A program made the translations under genes and the position numbers. Shown here one piece after another: positions 21,526-33,107 of a DNA stretch of 64,000 bases (the first letter of the stretch is position 1; each line of letters starts with the position of its first letter). The notes beneath the pieces are model-generated. The model was not told where the DNA came from. It made no database searches and saw nothing but the letters and a program-made list of their open reading frames with translations. The stretch comes from Portulaca oleracea (taxonomy: Eukaryota > Streptophyta > Magnoliopsida > Caryophyllales > Portulacaceae). The DNA is taken from positions 10,662,729 through 10,726,728 of the forward strand of contig CM055885.1 in NCBI GenBank assembly GCA_029582165.1, written 5' to 3'.

Positions 21526-22545
21526 GTGAGTGATTTTGTTGATGAGAGTAAGAACCATGATTCTGTTGATGTGTCCTTTGTTGATGAGTTGGTTGCACTA
21601 GTAATCGATCCTGATAGTATGAATTCTTTGTGTGATTATGATGTATTTGATGATATGCTATATGAATCCTTGTTTGCTTCTCAAACTGAACCCGAGAAAG
21701 TAAAACCTGAACCACCTTCATATACTACTCTTGGGATGAAACCCCTCCCTTCTGAGTTGAAATATGCTTTTCTCGCCCCTAATGAGACCTACCCAGTAAT
21801 CATTGCTTCTGACTTAGGTAGGGACCAAGAAAACCAATTGATTGAGGTTCTTAGAAAGAACAAGGGAGCCTTTAGGTGGACTTTAGGTGACATTAAGGGG
21901 ATTATCCCTTCCATTGTTCAACATCGAATCTTCCTAGAAGATGAAAATGTTGCCCATAGAGATCCCCTTAGGAGACTAGACCCATAGATGAAGGAGGTAG
22001 TTAAGAAAGAGATCCTTAAGTGGCTAGACCATGATATCATTTACCCCATCTCTGATAGCAAGTGGATAAGTCCCATTCATGTGGTCCCTAAGAAAGCTGG
22101 TTTGACTGATATTGAGAATGAACAGGGAGAGTTAGTTCCTACCCGTCCCCCTTCTGGTTGGCGAGTCTGCATTGATTATAGAAAACTGAACAAAGCCACT
22201 AGGAATGACCATTTTCCCCTCCCTTTCATGGATTAGATGCTTGAGAAACTTGCTAGGCATGAGTATTACTGTTTTCTTGATGGTTATTCTGGTTATACCC
22301 AAGTCTCTATAGCCCCTTGTGACCAGGAAAAGACCACCTTCACTTGCTCTTTTGGCACCTTTGCTTTTCGAAGGATGCCTTTTGGCTTGTGTAATGCCCC
22401 TGCAACCTTTCAAAGATGTATGATCTCTATTTTTTCTGACATAGTGGAGGACTGTGTTGAATTTTTCATGGAAGATTTTTCTGTGTTTGGTACTTCTTTT
22501 GATGCTTGCTTAGCTAACCTGAATCGTGTACTAAGTCGATGTTAG
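21526..22545 (+). pseudogene. pol: Athila B reverse transcriptase
   Basis: The open pieces 21526-21987, 21988-22236 and 22237-22545 share one frame and are separated by single stops. Motifs are GWRVCIDYRKLNKATR, CFLDGYSGYTQVSI and MPFGLCNAPATFQRCM. The catalytic FMDD is changed to FMED (in FFMEDFSVFG), so this RT would be inactive even without the stops. Confidence 0.9.
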
Positions 22546-22584
22546 GAAAAAAGTCTAACCCTTAATTGGGAAAAATGTCACTTC

Positions 22585-23384
22585 ATGGTGAAAATGGGTA
22601 ATGTACTAGGGCATGTGATTTCTAAGGAAGGGATAGAAGTAGACAAAGCTAAGATTGACCTAGTTAAGAATCTGTCCCCTCCAACTTCTGTTAAGGAAGT
22701 CCGTTCATTCCTAGGACACGCCGGCTTTTACCGACAATTCATTAAGGACTTCAATAAGATTGCAAAGCCTTTATCCTCACTGCTAGCTAAGGAGGTGCCA
22801 TTCCACTTTTCTAATGACTGTATGAGGGCCTTTAATCAACTCAAAGATGCCCTTATTTCCCCTCCTATTCTCAAGCCTCCCACCTGGGAAGAACCTTTTG
22901 AGATTATGTGTGATGCATCGGACCATGCTATAGGTGTTGTGCTAGGACAGAGAAATGATAAGAAACCTGTTGTCATTCATTATGCTAGCCATACCTTGAA
23001 TGATGCTCAACTGAATTACACTGTGACTGAGAAAGAGTTTTTAGTTGTTGTGCATGCTTTTGAGAAGTTCAGACCTTGTTTAGTTCTCGAGTCATAGTTT
23101 ACACTGATCATTCTGCTTTGAGATACTTGATGGAGAAGAAAGATTCCAAACCTAGGCTAGTTAGGTGGGTATTGTTGTTCGAAGAATTTGATTGTGAGAT
23201 TAGAGACAAGAAAGGAGCTGAGAATCTTGTAGCTGACCACCTATCTAGGATTGTGCCTGATACTGTGAAAACCACCCCTATGGTTGCTCAATTTCTTGAT
23301 GAGCAACTCTTTAGTGTTGGAGTTGAACCTTGGCTTGCTAATATTGTGAATTTTAAAGTGACTGGAGATATGCCTAATGATTAG
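22585..23384 (+). pseudogene. pol: Athila B RT thumb and RNase H
   Basis: It starts with the connection VRSFLGHAGFYRQFIKDF, then RNase H with MCDASDHAIGVVLGQ and, after a frameshift near 23080, [16 protein letters not shown] and [11 protein letters not shown]. The damage is one frameshift in the middle of RNase H. Confidence 0.88.
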
Positions 23385-23417
23385 AATAAGCATGACAGGG
23401 ATAGATTTCTTCACATT

Positions 23418-24617
23418 GTGAAAAATTTTGTATGGGATGACCCTTATTTATTTATATATTGCTCTGACCAGATACTTAGAAGATATGTACCTGATGAGTC
23501 CATTATGGATGTCCTCTTTTTTTGCCATGACCAACCTTGTGGGGGACACTATAGTGGAAAGAAAACTACTTACAAGGTCTTACAGAGTAGCCGGGTTTTA
23601 CTGGCCTACTATCTTTAGAGATGCCCATGACTATGCCCAACAGTGCCTAGGTGCCAAAGTTTGGGAAAGATAACTAGGAGAGATATGATGCCCTTACAAC
23701 CTGAGATTTTTGTTGATGTGTTTGATGTGTGGGGTATTGATTTTATGGGGCCATTCCCTAACTCTTTTGGGAATGAATATAATCTCCTTGCTGTTGATTA
23801 TGTGTCTAAGTGGGTAGAGGCCATCCCAACTAAGAAGAATGATGCTATGTAGTGATCGAATTCCTTAGGGAATACATCTTTTCTAGATTTGGAATGCCAA
23901 GAGCCATTATTAGTGATCAGGGAACTCATTTTAATAATAGATCCTTTGAGGCCTTACTAAAGAGGTACTCAGTTGTGCATAGGCTCACCACCGCTTACCA
24001 TCCACAATTTAATGGTCAAGCGGAAGTTTCCAATAGGCAAATTAAACAGATCTTGGAGAAAACTGTGTCTAGGAATAGGAAGGACTGGTCTGTTAAACTG
24101 ATTGATGCCTTGTGGCCCTACCGAACTGCCTATAAAACCCCCATTGGGATGTCACCCTATAGAGCTAACTTTGGGAAGCCCTGTCACTTGCCTGTAGAGC
24201 TTGAACATAGAGCTTGGTGGGCTTTGAAAGCCCTCAATCTTGATATGTCTGTAGGAGAGGAGATTAACACTTTGTGAGCTTGAGGAGTTGAAAAGAGAAG
24301 CCTATGATAATGGGCGATTGAGAAAGTAGAGGTCTAAAATCTTGCACGATAGGATTATTCATAGAAAGACCTTCTTCCCGGGACAAAAGGTACTCCTTTA
24401 TGACTCCCGGTTGCATCTTTTTGCTGGAAAGTTAAGATCCAGGTGGACTGGACCATTTATTGTAACCCAGGTATTCCCCTCAGGAGTAATTGAGATTAAG
24501 GATCCATCTAATAATTCTGTGTGGAAAGTGAATAGGCGCAGGTTGAAGCCCTTCTTTGAGTTCCCTGATACTGCTGGCGTGGAATGTGTTACGTTCCACG
24601 ATCCACCTAGTGCTTGA
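23418..24617 (+). pseudogene. pol: Athila B integrase
   Basis: The zinc-binding region (CHDQPCGGHYSGKKT, then [11 protein letters not shown]) is frameshifted. The core has D in [14 protein letters not shown] in IISDQGTHF and E in [10 protein letters not shown]. The C-terminal part has FAGKLRSRWTGPFIV. At least four frame changes or stops occur (about 23610, 23850, 24275, 24330). Confidence 0.9.
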
Positions 24618-26342
24618 AGGAAAGTAAGTTGAGGTCCTTGTATATATTGTACATATGATTTTTCTTGATTTTTCTTTATTGTTTCTCCTAACTTTGCTTT
24701 GTCAAGTGAGAAGGAGTGAGTCTTTTGGCAAGAAACCATCCAGGTAATATCTTTCCTTGTCTTCTTATTACAATTAGGGAGTTGGTTTTCTTTTCTTTTC
24801 TTTTCTTTTCTTTTCTTTTCTTCATTTATTTCCTTTTGGTGTGTTCTTGTTTTCTTTTGGGTGCTTGCTTATCTCTATTTCTGATTCCAATGAGGACATT
24901 GCTGGCCTTTTTGTGTGGGAGTGGGGGTGACATGCATGTCGGCTTGTGTTTTTCCTTTTTTTTGTGCTATTTCTTTTGTGTGGTATCGCCTTATTCACAA
25001 TGAGGACATTGTAGAGTTTTTGTGTGGAAGTGGGGTGGCACAAGTGCCTTATCAATTTTTGGAAGAGAAAAAACTTTAGTTATTATTGAAACTAGGCGAA
25101 ATTTTTAAATTTTTTATCGGCTAGAGATAATTTGTATGTATGGTTGTGTCGTTGATTGCTAGAATAGTGCAATTGCTTAGTTAGGAATAGTTAGTGAATA
25201 CGAGGCTTTAGGCTTCGCTGTTTCTTTTCCTAAACATAATAACCTCACCTGTATTTGCAAACATGTGGTATCCTTAGAAAATCACTTCTATGCGAGTTAA
25301 TGTGATGATTTTGGTTTAGGAGGAAAGTTTTAGCCTCTTGAATATTCATGCTCTAAATAAAGAAAAACTAAAAAATTGGAAAAATAAAAAAGTTAGTACA
25401 CCTACACGGGTTGGTATGAGTGGTACGACGCTCTTACCCCTTAAGCACTTTGTATGCGTATGGAGTTACCTGTGTTGAGAGGGTAAACCCCATTTATGGG
25501 CCGTTTAATTCCCAAAAATACTAACGCAAAAATAGTGATATCAGAAATTCTGAAAATTATTGGTTCACCCACAAAGATCGGTGTGAGTGGTGTGGCACTC
25601 ACGCCCCTTAAGCACCTTGTATGTGTATGGAAAGGATCTATGTAGAAAGAGTAGACCACTTTCAGGGTCGTTCAATTCTCGAAAAACCCAACACCAAAAA
25701 GATTAATGGCAATAATTTGTGGAACCTTTATCTATGTAACCTGCGGCCCTCACCAAGCCAAGGGCGACACAAAATAGAGAGGGAAACCACCAATAATTCA
25801 TTAAATAACGAGCATGGGTGTTTGAGTAGTTATTTCTAATCGACTGAGCCTTGACTTAATCAAAAACTAGTCAGAAACACTGCACTTGAGCACGAGGAAC
25901 CCATGAAGATTATGCATGAGCGAGGTGAAAAATGTGAAGTCTAGTAACAGTCTTGCTAGTTACCTTGAAAGTGTTTGTTAACTGTTCTTGGTTGAGTGAA
26001 TGCGCTGTTTGAGTAGTTAGCTTCGTGACCGTGTGTGTGAACCTCCTTTGTACTGACCCCTTTTTCTCAAATTTTGCCTCTTTATCTCACAAAGTGTTTC
26101 TCCTCCTTTCTTTTCTTTAGTTTTGAGTTTCCTTCCTTTTCTTTTCTTTTCTTTTCTTTCATTTCTTTTTCTTTTCTTTTCTTTTGCTTTTGTGGGTATA
26201 GCGTCTATAAACCCTCACGAGACCTTCCTCGTCCACTTGAGCTGCCAAGGGGTTTAAAGGGCTTGTTGCATACGCTAAGTACAACCGTGATTCCTACGAA
26301 AGTGAGTTAGGGTAGCTTAATTTCTCTTTATTTTTGTTTTAG
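24618..26342 (+). other. 3' non-coding region of Athila B
   Basis: There is no credible ORF and no counterpart to the extra ORF of element A. It contains a (TTTTC)n run at 24785-24825, CAATGAGGACATTG with a purine tract twice (24888 and 24998), two imperfect copies of a block with GTGTGAGTGG and CCCCTTAAGCAC (about 25395-25520 and 25560-25690), and a block with AAACCCTCACGAG and GGGTTTAAAGGGCTTG (26190-26285). These also occur in the same order in element A. Confidence 0.8.
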
Positions 26343-26378
26343 TTTGCTCGGGGCGAGCAAACCCTTGTGTAGGAGTGT
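26343..26378 (+). promoter_or_regulatory. Stem-loop before the 3' LTR of Athila B
   Basis: TTTGCTCGGGGCGAGCAAA (26343-26361) is an inverted repeat identical in position to that of element A. The following sequence up to the LTR is G-rich but a weaker polypurine tract than in element A. Confidence 0.8.
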
Positions 26379-27561
26379 TGTTCGGTCTCATTTCGAGTCG
26401 AATTGATGCCTTTTATAAGGTGTTTTGCTTATTTTAGTCCCTTGATTATGAATAAGTTATGATGATTTTGTGTTTTCTAGGTTAAATCAAAGAAAAGCTG
26501 AAAAAGGGAATAAAAAGAGCTGAAAAATCCAACATCCGCAGCAAAAACAAGTCCAACACGGACAATGTGAGTATGACACGGACCGTGTTGGCTAGCTGAA
26601 ACGCAAGGAGCCAACAACGCACAACACTAGTGACCCGTAGCAAGAACCACGGACCGTGGTAGGGCAACACGGACCGTGTTGAGAAGATGGAATTTTGAAG
26701 AAACGAAGCGAGTGAAATAGCGCACAACACGGGAAGCCCGTGGCAGCCACCACGGACCGTGGTATGCCAACACGGACCGTGTTGGCTGGCGTCCCTTTAT
26801 TTTTTTTTTCGCGGCGGCTGATTAGGGTTTTGGGAAGAGTTATTATTTTTGTTTCCCTTCCTTAACTTTGATATATATACATATTACATTAAACATTAGG
26901 GAGATATCTATTAGTTTTATCTTAGCTTTTACTTAGGTTTTAGAATTAGTTTTCGAGGTTTAATTTTTAGATGGAGCTTTCAATTGTAATCCAACTTTCC
27001 TAGATTAATGCAAGTGATTAATTCTTCAAGTTCTTGTTTCCTCTTTCTCTTTTGTCTTTTGATTTCTCTTAGAGTAGTCCTACAGTAGTCCACATCAAAA
27101 ATCCAATTTTTGGTGAAGCGGAGGATTAAGGTTCTTTGAATTCTCCCTTAAGGTAAGGTTTAGAGTAGTCTTAGTAATCCAAATCACGTTTTTTCTTGTT
27201 TGTTCGGGAGAAGATTCGTGATTCAAGATTTGAAGTTCAAGATTCAAGATTAGTACAATGCATTCTAGGTATAAATTCTTTTCTTTAAATTCAGTATTAA
27301 ATTCAGTTTTTACATTCGTAGTTATTAGTGTTCTTTCTTGATTGTGTGTTCATTTTCTTTTTTAGTTTCTTGTTCTTGTTCTAGTATTTAGGGTTTGTTC
27401 TTAATTTCTTGTTTTCAATTCCTAATTAGTTTAGTTTAAATTATTTACTGCTTCCTATAATTTGAAAACCCAAACCAAACCAATTCCCTAGTAACCTAAC
27501 ACACCATCCCTGTGGATTCGACAACCCCTACTCTTTTACCCCAAATTACTATGACCGAACA
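26379..27561 (+). repeat. 3' LTR of Athila B
   Basis: It matches 16479-18903 without the MITE, so it is the empty-site reference. Palindromes include ACCACGGACCGTGGT at 26646 and 26749 and AACACGGACCGTGTT at 26666 and 26769, again 20-21 bp apart. The outer bases differ between the two types but remain complementary. Confidence 0.93.
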
Positions 27562-27566
27562 ACTAG

Positions 27567-27651
27567 TTTGCCGAGAAGGAAATGACGGAGGACATGAAGT
27601 ACTACGGTGTGTTAAACGACAAATACTTGTGTAAAATCCTACGAAGACCAT
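27567..27651 (+). pseudogene. Exon-like host fragment, right half
   Basis: The frame reads FAEKEMTEDMKYYGVLNDKY and ends at a stop near 27650. It begins directly after Athila B plus 5 bp. Together with 16422-16478 it makes one continuous frame, which suggests the retrotransposon landed in an exon. The protein family is not recognised. Confidence 0.4.
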
Positions 27652-28015
27652 GAAGAATAAGAAGGCCAATTAGAGAGAGGTTTCGCTAATGTTTTTCTTT
27701 CTAACCTCCAAACATGGCATGATATGCTAGCCTAGATAGGTTCTATCTACACTTCAAACTTCTATTTTACCCAAAGATATATGTTGTTGTTTTGTGCGTA
27801 TGGCACTGGAAATATTGGTGCTAATCTTTTTGGTAGTTTGCATTTTCGAGTTACAGGACTGATGAAGAAGGTGGAGTTGGATGGACCAGTGATAGTGTTT
27901 TTGTGAGCTTTGTTGTTGTTGTTGTTGCCACTGATTACAATAGATTAATCTAATGAAAGAGTGGAAACAAAAGAGAAAGAAAAAAGAAGGTTTTAATTTT
28001 GAGAGAGAAGAAGGG
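27652..28015. other. Unassigned host-like sequence
   Basis: Ordinary composition with a GTT-repeat run near 27910-27935. No gene, repeat boundary or regulatory site can be supported. Confidence 0.4.
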
Positions 28016-28025
28016 GGATAAACAT

Positions 28026-29374
28026 CAAAAAATTGTTGGGAGGTGCCACACATTTCTAACAACTGACTAGAAGGGGACAACATTTTTTTAATGCACTCGA
28101 AGGGGACCACATCTTCAAAGAACTGGCTGTTGGGTGATTTTCCGACCATTTTGACTGAATTCCGGCGATTTATATATGAAAAGACAGAAATACCCCTGTG
28201 TTTTTATCGAACAATTGCTGGGAGGTGCCATACATTTCTGAAAACTGACTGGAGGGGGACAACTTTTTTCACATCTCTTATCTGCACTTTCTCTCCTCCT
28301 CCTCCAAATATTAATACAACTCAACCCATCAAAACCATAACCAAACTCATCATCTTCTTCTTCTTCATCTACCACCCGACCACCTCCACTACCACCAGTC
28401 TAACCACCAACAACACCACCACCACTTCAGCGTCAACCACCACCGAGAACAACAACAAAATGGTCATTTTAAATCAAATCTCAATCTAAGTTTGACACAA
28501 CCAAGCACTTATCCTTCTTCTCACTCCTTGTTTCAAACTGAATTCAACACGCACACCATAACCACCAATCAGACTTCATTTTTGCATCTCAAATATCACC
28601 AGAAAAAGCCACTCCAGCCACCCAAAAACACTGATAACCACCCGAACTCACTTCTGAACCATCCCCGTTTCTCCTTTATTTCGCTCGACCAGACCCGCAG
28701 CTACCGTCAAGGTTGCAGCCAGCGACCTATGTTGACCGACACCCAAACCCACGACAACCAAACGTCGCACTGGACACCATTCCTCTTTCTCTCTCATTGC
28801 TTGCTTGATATTAGGTTTCGATGGGTGGAGTTAAGACCTAAAAACAAAAAAACAAATTGAGAAATTGACATACTGATGGCATGAAGAGAGGGATTTATGC
28901 TTTGTTGTGTCAAACTTAGATTGTGGTTTGATTTAAAATAGTCGTGGTGGTTCTCGGTGGTGGTTGAGTGTCGATTGAGTGATGTTGGTGTTGTTGGCGG
29001 TTGGACTAGTGGTTGTGTTGGTGGTCGGGTGGTGGACGAATGAAGAAGAAGGAGAAGAAATGGGTTTGTTTATGGTTTTGATGGGTTGAATTATATTGAT
29101 ATTTGGGAGAGGAGAGAGTGAAGAGAAGAGGTGTGAAAAAAGTGGTCCCCATTCAGTCAGTTTTTAAAAATGTAGGACACCTCCCAGTAATTGTTTGATA
29201 AAACATAGGGGTATTTCTGTCTTTTCATATATCACCGGAATTCGGTCCAAATTGTCGGAAAATCACCCAGCAGCCAGTTCTTTGAAAATGTGGTCCCCTT
29301 CGAGTGCATTAAAAAAATGTGGTCCCCTTCTAGTCAGTTGTTAGAAATGTGTGGCACGTCCCAGCAATTTTTTG
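28026..29374. mobile_element. Long-TIR Mutator-like element, non-autonomous
   Basis: The ends are inverted copies starting CAAAAAATTG, and the arms can be followed for roughly 450 bp each (28026-28490 against 28910-29374). The 10-bp duplication GGATAAACAT flanks the element at 28016-28025 and 29375-29384. The 9-11-bp duplication and long TIRs fit MULEs. The 400-bp centre has short Thr/His-rich frames without a recognisable transposase. Confidence 0.92.
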
Positions 29375-29384
29375 GGATAAACAT

Positions 29385-29781
29385 TGGGGGAATTTTGAGA
29401 AAAATTTGCAGATTTTAATTAGAAACAAAAGAGAGATCTAAGAAGGGGCTTTTTCTACCACAGAGAAATTAAGGGAAAGAAGAGAGAGAAATGAAGGGGG
29501 GGAGAGGTAAATAAGTTTCTAGATTAGAAACTGAAAAAAGGAAAACATTAAGTGGCATGTGTTTTTAAGCTGAGGTGGCAACCAAAAACAAAGTCAACGC
29601 GGTCAAACACATGCTCATAGTGTCAAGTCAGCAAACCACCGAGTCACAGCCCTCTAACTCGTCGGCGTCCCACTACAATCCAATTTTATTTTTTTGTTTG
29701 GACCACCAAAATACAAACCAAAAGTAGGGATTATCGCCATCCAATTCGCAAAAGTTGGGATTATTATAATCCAATTTTCCT
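29385..29781. other. Unassigned sequence before the fold-back element
   Basis: No ORF. It includes two similar phrases of the form AAAGT(A/T)GGGATTAT and AT(C/T)CAATT around 29720-29770, perhaps a remnant inverted or direct repeat. The run of TA at 29782-29799 is the left flank of the next element. Confidence 0.4.
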
Positions 29782-29997
29782 ATATATATATATATATAGG
29801 AGTTGATCAAATGAGTATTGAATAAAAATGAGCATGTGAGCATTAGATATTGTGGCCATTGGATCTTAAACCAAGGGGTGAGATTAAAGAGAGTGTTTGC
29901 TTTTTTTTCTCTGCATTTCTTTGCCAGCTCAAGTGAGCTACTAGGGAGAGGGAAAAAGAGGATTTAATGCAACCTAGGGATTGCCATAAACAAAAAA

Positions 29998-30246
29998 ATG
30001 TACCATGAAGTAATAGTCATTCAAGTGCGGAATAGAGTCTCAAATGTTGTTGCCAATTTAAATTATCCATATGTAATGCTTGGAGACTTTAATCAAATAG
30101 AGGACTTGTCCCAAAAATTGGGAGGATTAACTAGTGCTAGAGGCGACACACAATTTTTGGAATGGAAGGAAGGATTGGGGATGGTGGATATACCATATAC
30201 AGGGGTGCCTTTCACATGGACAAATAAAAGACAGGGGGAGGAATAG
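29998..30246 (+). pseudogene. LINE endonuclease remnant
   Basis: The piece PYVMLGDFNQIEDLSQK carries the GDFN motif of the L1 AP-type endonuclease, and GVPFTWTNKRQGEE is the usual downstream motif. A stop ends it at 30246; matching residues (YPIVYLDHSLL, for the DH motif) continue in other frames to about 30370. Confidence 0.85.
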
Positions 30247-30679
30247 ATTTGGGAATGTCTAGACAGGGCATATGCTTCACCATCTTTGTTGAAGGCTTTT
30301 TCCAGCTCTTTTGTACACAATTATCCTATAGTATACTTGGATCATTCATTGCTCGCTTTGCATATCCAGGGAAGAAGTGTACGGAGGAGGACATTCTTCC
30401 GTCTTTATCCTTGGGTGACACAAGTGTCAAAATTCATTTAAGGACTTACTGTGAGTCTAAGCTCAATGCAAATTTAGGGAAGCGCTAGCTTTAGATGTGT
30501 TAAGTGGTTAAATATGGTGCGACGGATATGCAAGCATCTGATTATGGAGTTTAAGAAAGAACAGTTGGGGGGTGTCACACGAGCTTTATAAGAACTGGAG
30601 GGAGTACAAGAATGTCTATCCAAGTTTGGTATGATGACTCGGCTATTGCGACTGCAGTTCAAAAAGAGAGGGATATTCT

Positions 30680-31003
30680 ATTTTAATCAATGGTGTTGCC
30701 TCGGAGCAAATTGTTCAAACAGCTAGCCTAAGACAAGGTGATCCACTATCACCCTATATCTTCATTCTGTGTATAGAGGCTTTATCTGCTATGCTTAAGG
30801 ATGAAGTGACACAAGGAAAGATCAAAGGGGTTGTCGTGGCTAGAGGAGCCCTTCAAGTGTCCCACTTGCTCTTTGCGGATGATGATTATCTTTTTACAAA
30901 AATGGAGACTTCATCTTGTCTGAACCTGAAAAATGCAATTGATAAATACGGTTATGCCTCCGGTCAAGTCATCAATGTGAATAAGTCCTCCATGTGTTTT
31001 TGA
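30680..31003 (+). pseudogene. LINE reverse transcriptase remnant
   Basis: Recognised by SLRQGDPLSPYIFILCIEAL and SHLLFADDDYLF, the latter carrying the catalytic FADD, and later YASGQVINVNKS. The N-terminal fingers are missing. Confidence 0.88.
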
Positions 31004-31329
31004 AAGGGGGTTTCTGAGGATGATAAGGAGGGGATGAAAGTAATCTTTAGGTATCCTGAGGGAGGAAACTTTCAGACGTATCTGAGAGTGTCCATGAGGA
31101 CACCTCGGAATAAGACTGATCATTTTGGTTCGTGGTGGAAGATGTTAGGCATCAACTTGAAGGTTGGAAAGCAAAAATGTTTTCTCCAGCGGGGAAGGTG
31201 GTCCTTATTAATGCGGTTCTTGTGGCATTGCATCAGCATATTCTTAGTGTATACTTGATTCCAAACAAAGTGGTAGATAAGGTCAAATCGCTGATCCTCG
31301 GATTTTTCTAGGGAAAGACTAATGGCACA

Positions 31330-32180
31330 GCTTCAGTGCATTGGCATAATCAAAATCATTTGTTTACCCTAAAGGGAGCTGGCGGATTGGGGCTGACACA
31401 TGTGGAGAATTTCAATAGAGCCCTGCTCTTAAAACATTCTTGGAGACTGTACAATAACAGGGATTTACTTATCTCAAAATTCTGGATGGCAAGGTATGGA
31501 GCTGCTTCCCCGATCGAAAAGAATGATAATTATAAGGTCCTAGCAAAAGGGTCTACTACCTGGAAGGGAATGTCTCAGATCGTGGCGAAATGTAGGCATA
31601 AGTTCAAATGGAGTATTTGGAATGGGAGAAACATAAGAGTGTTGGACAAAAGATGGGTTCCAGGGGGTATGATGGAGGTAAGAGGGCGCAAAACATGGAA
31701 GATCTTCATAATATGGAAGTGAAGTCTCTAACAAAGACTCTCGAGGGGGGCAGAACAGTGTGGGACAATGAGTTGCTGAAACAGATGTTTAGCCAAAGAA
31801 TAGTGAATGTTGTGATGCAACTTTTTCCACCTCAACTAGGAAGTGAGGATCATTTGGTTTGGCCAAGTAAGTGTTATTCTACCTATAAGGTTAAAGAAGG
31901 GTATTACTCATTTTTGTTGATGGAGTCGGGTAGGAATCATCCTTCTGATTCTGATTCGAAGTTTTGGAAAAGAAAAAATATTACATAGTGACATGCCACC
32001 CAAATGGAAAGTGTTTGGCTGGAGGTGTGCAGTTGATGCATTACCTGCGGGGGTTAATAGGCTACGGAGGAGCTTAACTGGCTACAGTTATTGTTGGTGA
32101 GGCAAGGGGATTGAAGATATGGACCATCTCTTCCACCAGTGTGAAATAGCTAAAAATATTTGGAAAGGGTCAGTACTAGG
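31330..32180 (+). pseudogene. LINE RT C-terminal and zf-RVT region
   Basis: The piece GAGGLGLTHVENFNRALLLK is the conserved segment after the L1 RT thumb. After frame changes, PPKWKVFGWRCAVDALP and DHLFHQCEIAKNIW give the zinc-binding zf-RVT motif (H and C residues). Several stops and frameshifts are present. Confidence 0.8.
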
Positions 32181-32509
32181 CATCGACTCTAAGGTTAATC
32201 ACCATATTGGCTGGTTTGAGTGGTTGAAAGGATGGGTAAGAATTTTGTCCTAGAAGGAGGATAATGGGATAAACCGATTAAGACAGTTTTTTGGGTCCCT
32301 ATGGACAATTTGGAAAATTAGAAACGCGGGAGTGTATGGGGAGCGAGGTTAGCAGTTAAAGGTTATTGGAACGCATGCTTTAGCAATGGCAAGAGGAAGA
32401 GTTTCGATGTGAAAGGGAAGGAGAGCATGCCTACTGGTGGCAGGCAACAACACAATGGTCAAGAAATTAATTATAGTTAGGTACTGACACAGAGATTGAG
32501 AAGGAACGG

Positions 32510-32920
32510 TTGTTCCTTGTAGATGGGGTAAGGAGGAAGAAGAACTTTGAAGTTGCAACTGCTTGGGTACTCATGGAGGGGGGTGTAGTTGTGGGGTGCA
32601 ACTCAGAGAACGGTCGGACGGAGTCCATGGTGCATATTGAGATGTTGGCAATTTTTTTAGCCTTGCAGGAGGACAGAAGGAGGGGGCTTGAAAGGATGAT
32701 TGTTTATTCTGACTCTAAGCTAGCAGTTGAGTTTTTGCAGAGACTGCATGCGGCTCTAGTGGAGAGCAGAAGGTTGGCTTTATGTTGTGTTGCGATGTCG
32801 AGGGGCTTTGGGTCGGGCATCATCAAGAAAGTTATCAAACAAATGGTGGAACCAGCACACAGATTGGCGAAACAAGCCGCACGAAGGGGAACTAGGATAC
32901 TGATCGTTCCAACTACCTGA
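32510..32920 (+). pseudogene. LINE RNase H domain
   Basis: This 136-codon open part matches the plant LINE RNase H (RVT_3): VDG at the start, ATAWVLMEGGVVVGC, then the acidic residue in HIEMLAIFLAL and YSDSKLAVEFLQ. It is the best preserved part of the LINE. Confidence 0.85.
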
Positions 32921-33107
32921 TTTGATTGCTCTATTTTTCTAATGTGTTTACGTTCTTATTTGTGTTTGTGTGTTGTCTGTCTGGAAAAAAAAATGCAACC
33001 TAGGGAATATGATTGATAATTATGGAACCAAGGAATGAAAAAGAAAAGAGAAGCATGCGGCAACATTGAACAACATAGGAAGGAAAAGCAGGCAACAAAA
33101 AAAATTG

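Larger units (their letters stand above)
16479..27561 (+). mobile_element. Athila-type Ty3/gypsy retrotransposon B
   Basis: LTRs at 16479-18903 (with a MITE) and 26379-27561 begin TGTTCG and end CGAACA. The internal order is tRNA-Asp-like PBS, gag, protease, RT, RNase H, integrase and a long 3' non-coding region. There are many frameshifts and stops. No extra ORF follows integrase, unlike element A. The flanking 5-mers ATCAA and ACTAG do not match, so the duplication has decayed or an end has changed. Confidence 0.93.
29981..32992 (+). mobile_element. L1-type LINE, truncated and decayed
   Basis: The insertion is bounded by a 14-bp target duplication ATGCAACCTAGGGA (29967-29980 and 32993-33006) and ends in an A-run at 32984-32992. 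It encodes remnants of endonuclease, RT, a zinc-binding zf-RVT region and a C-terminal RNase H. It is truncated at its 5' end within the endonuclease and has an internal deletion between endonuclease and RT. It sits inside the left arm of the fold-back element. Confidence 0.93.

Noticed and set aside
16474..27566. Target-site duplication for Athila B
   Set aside because: The flanking 5-mers ATCAA and ACTAG do not match, so no duplication is claimed.
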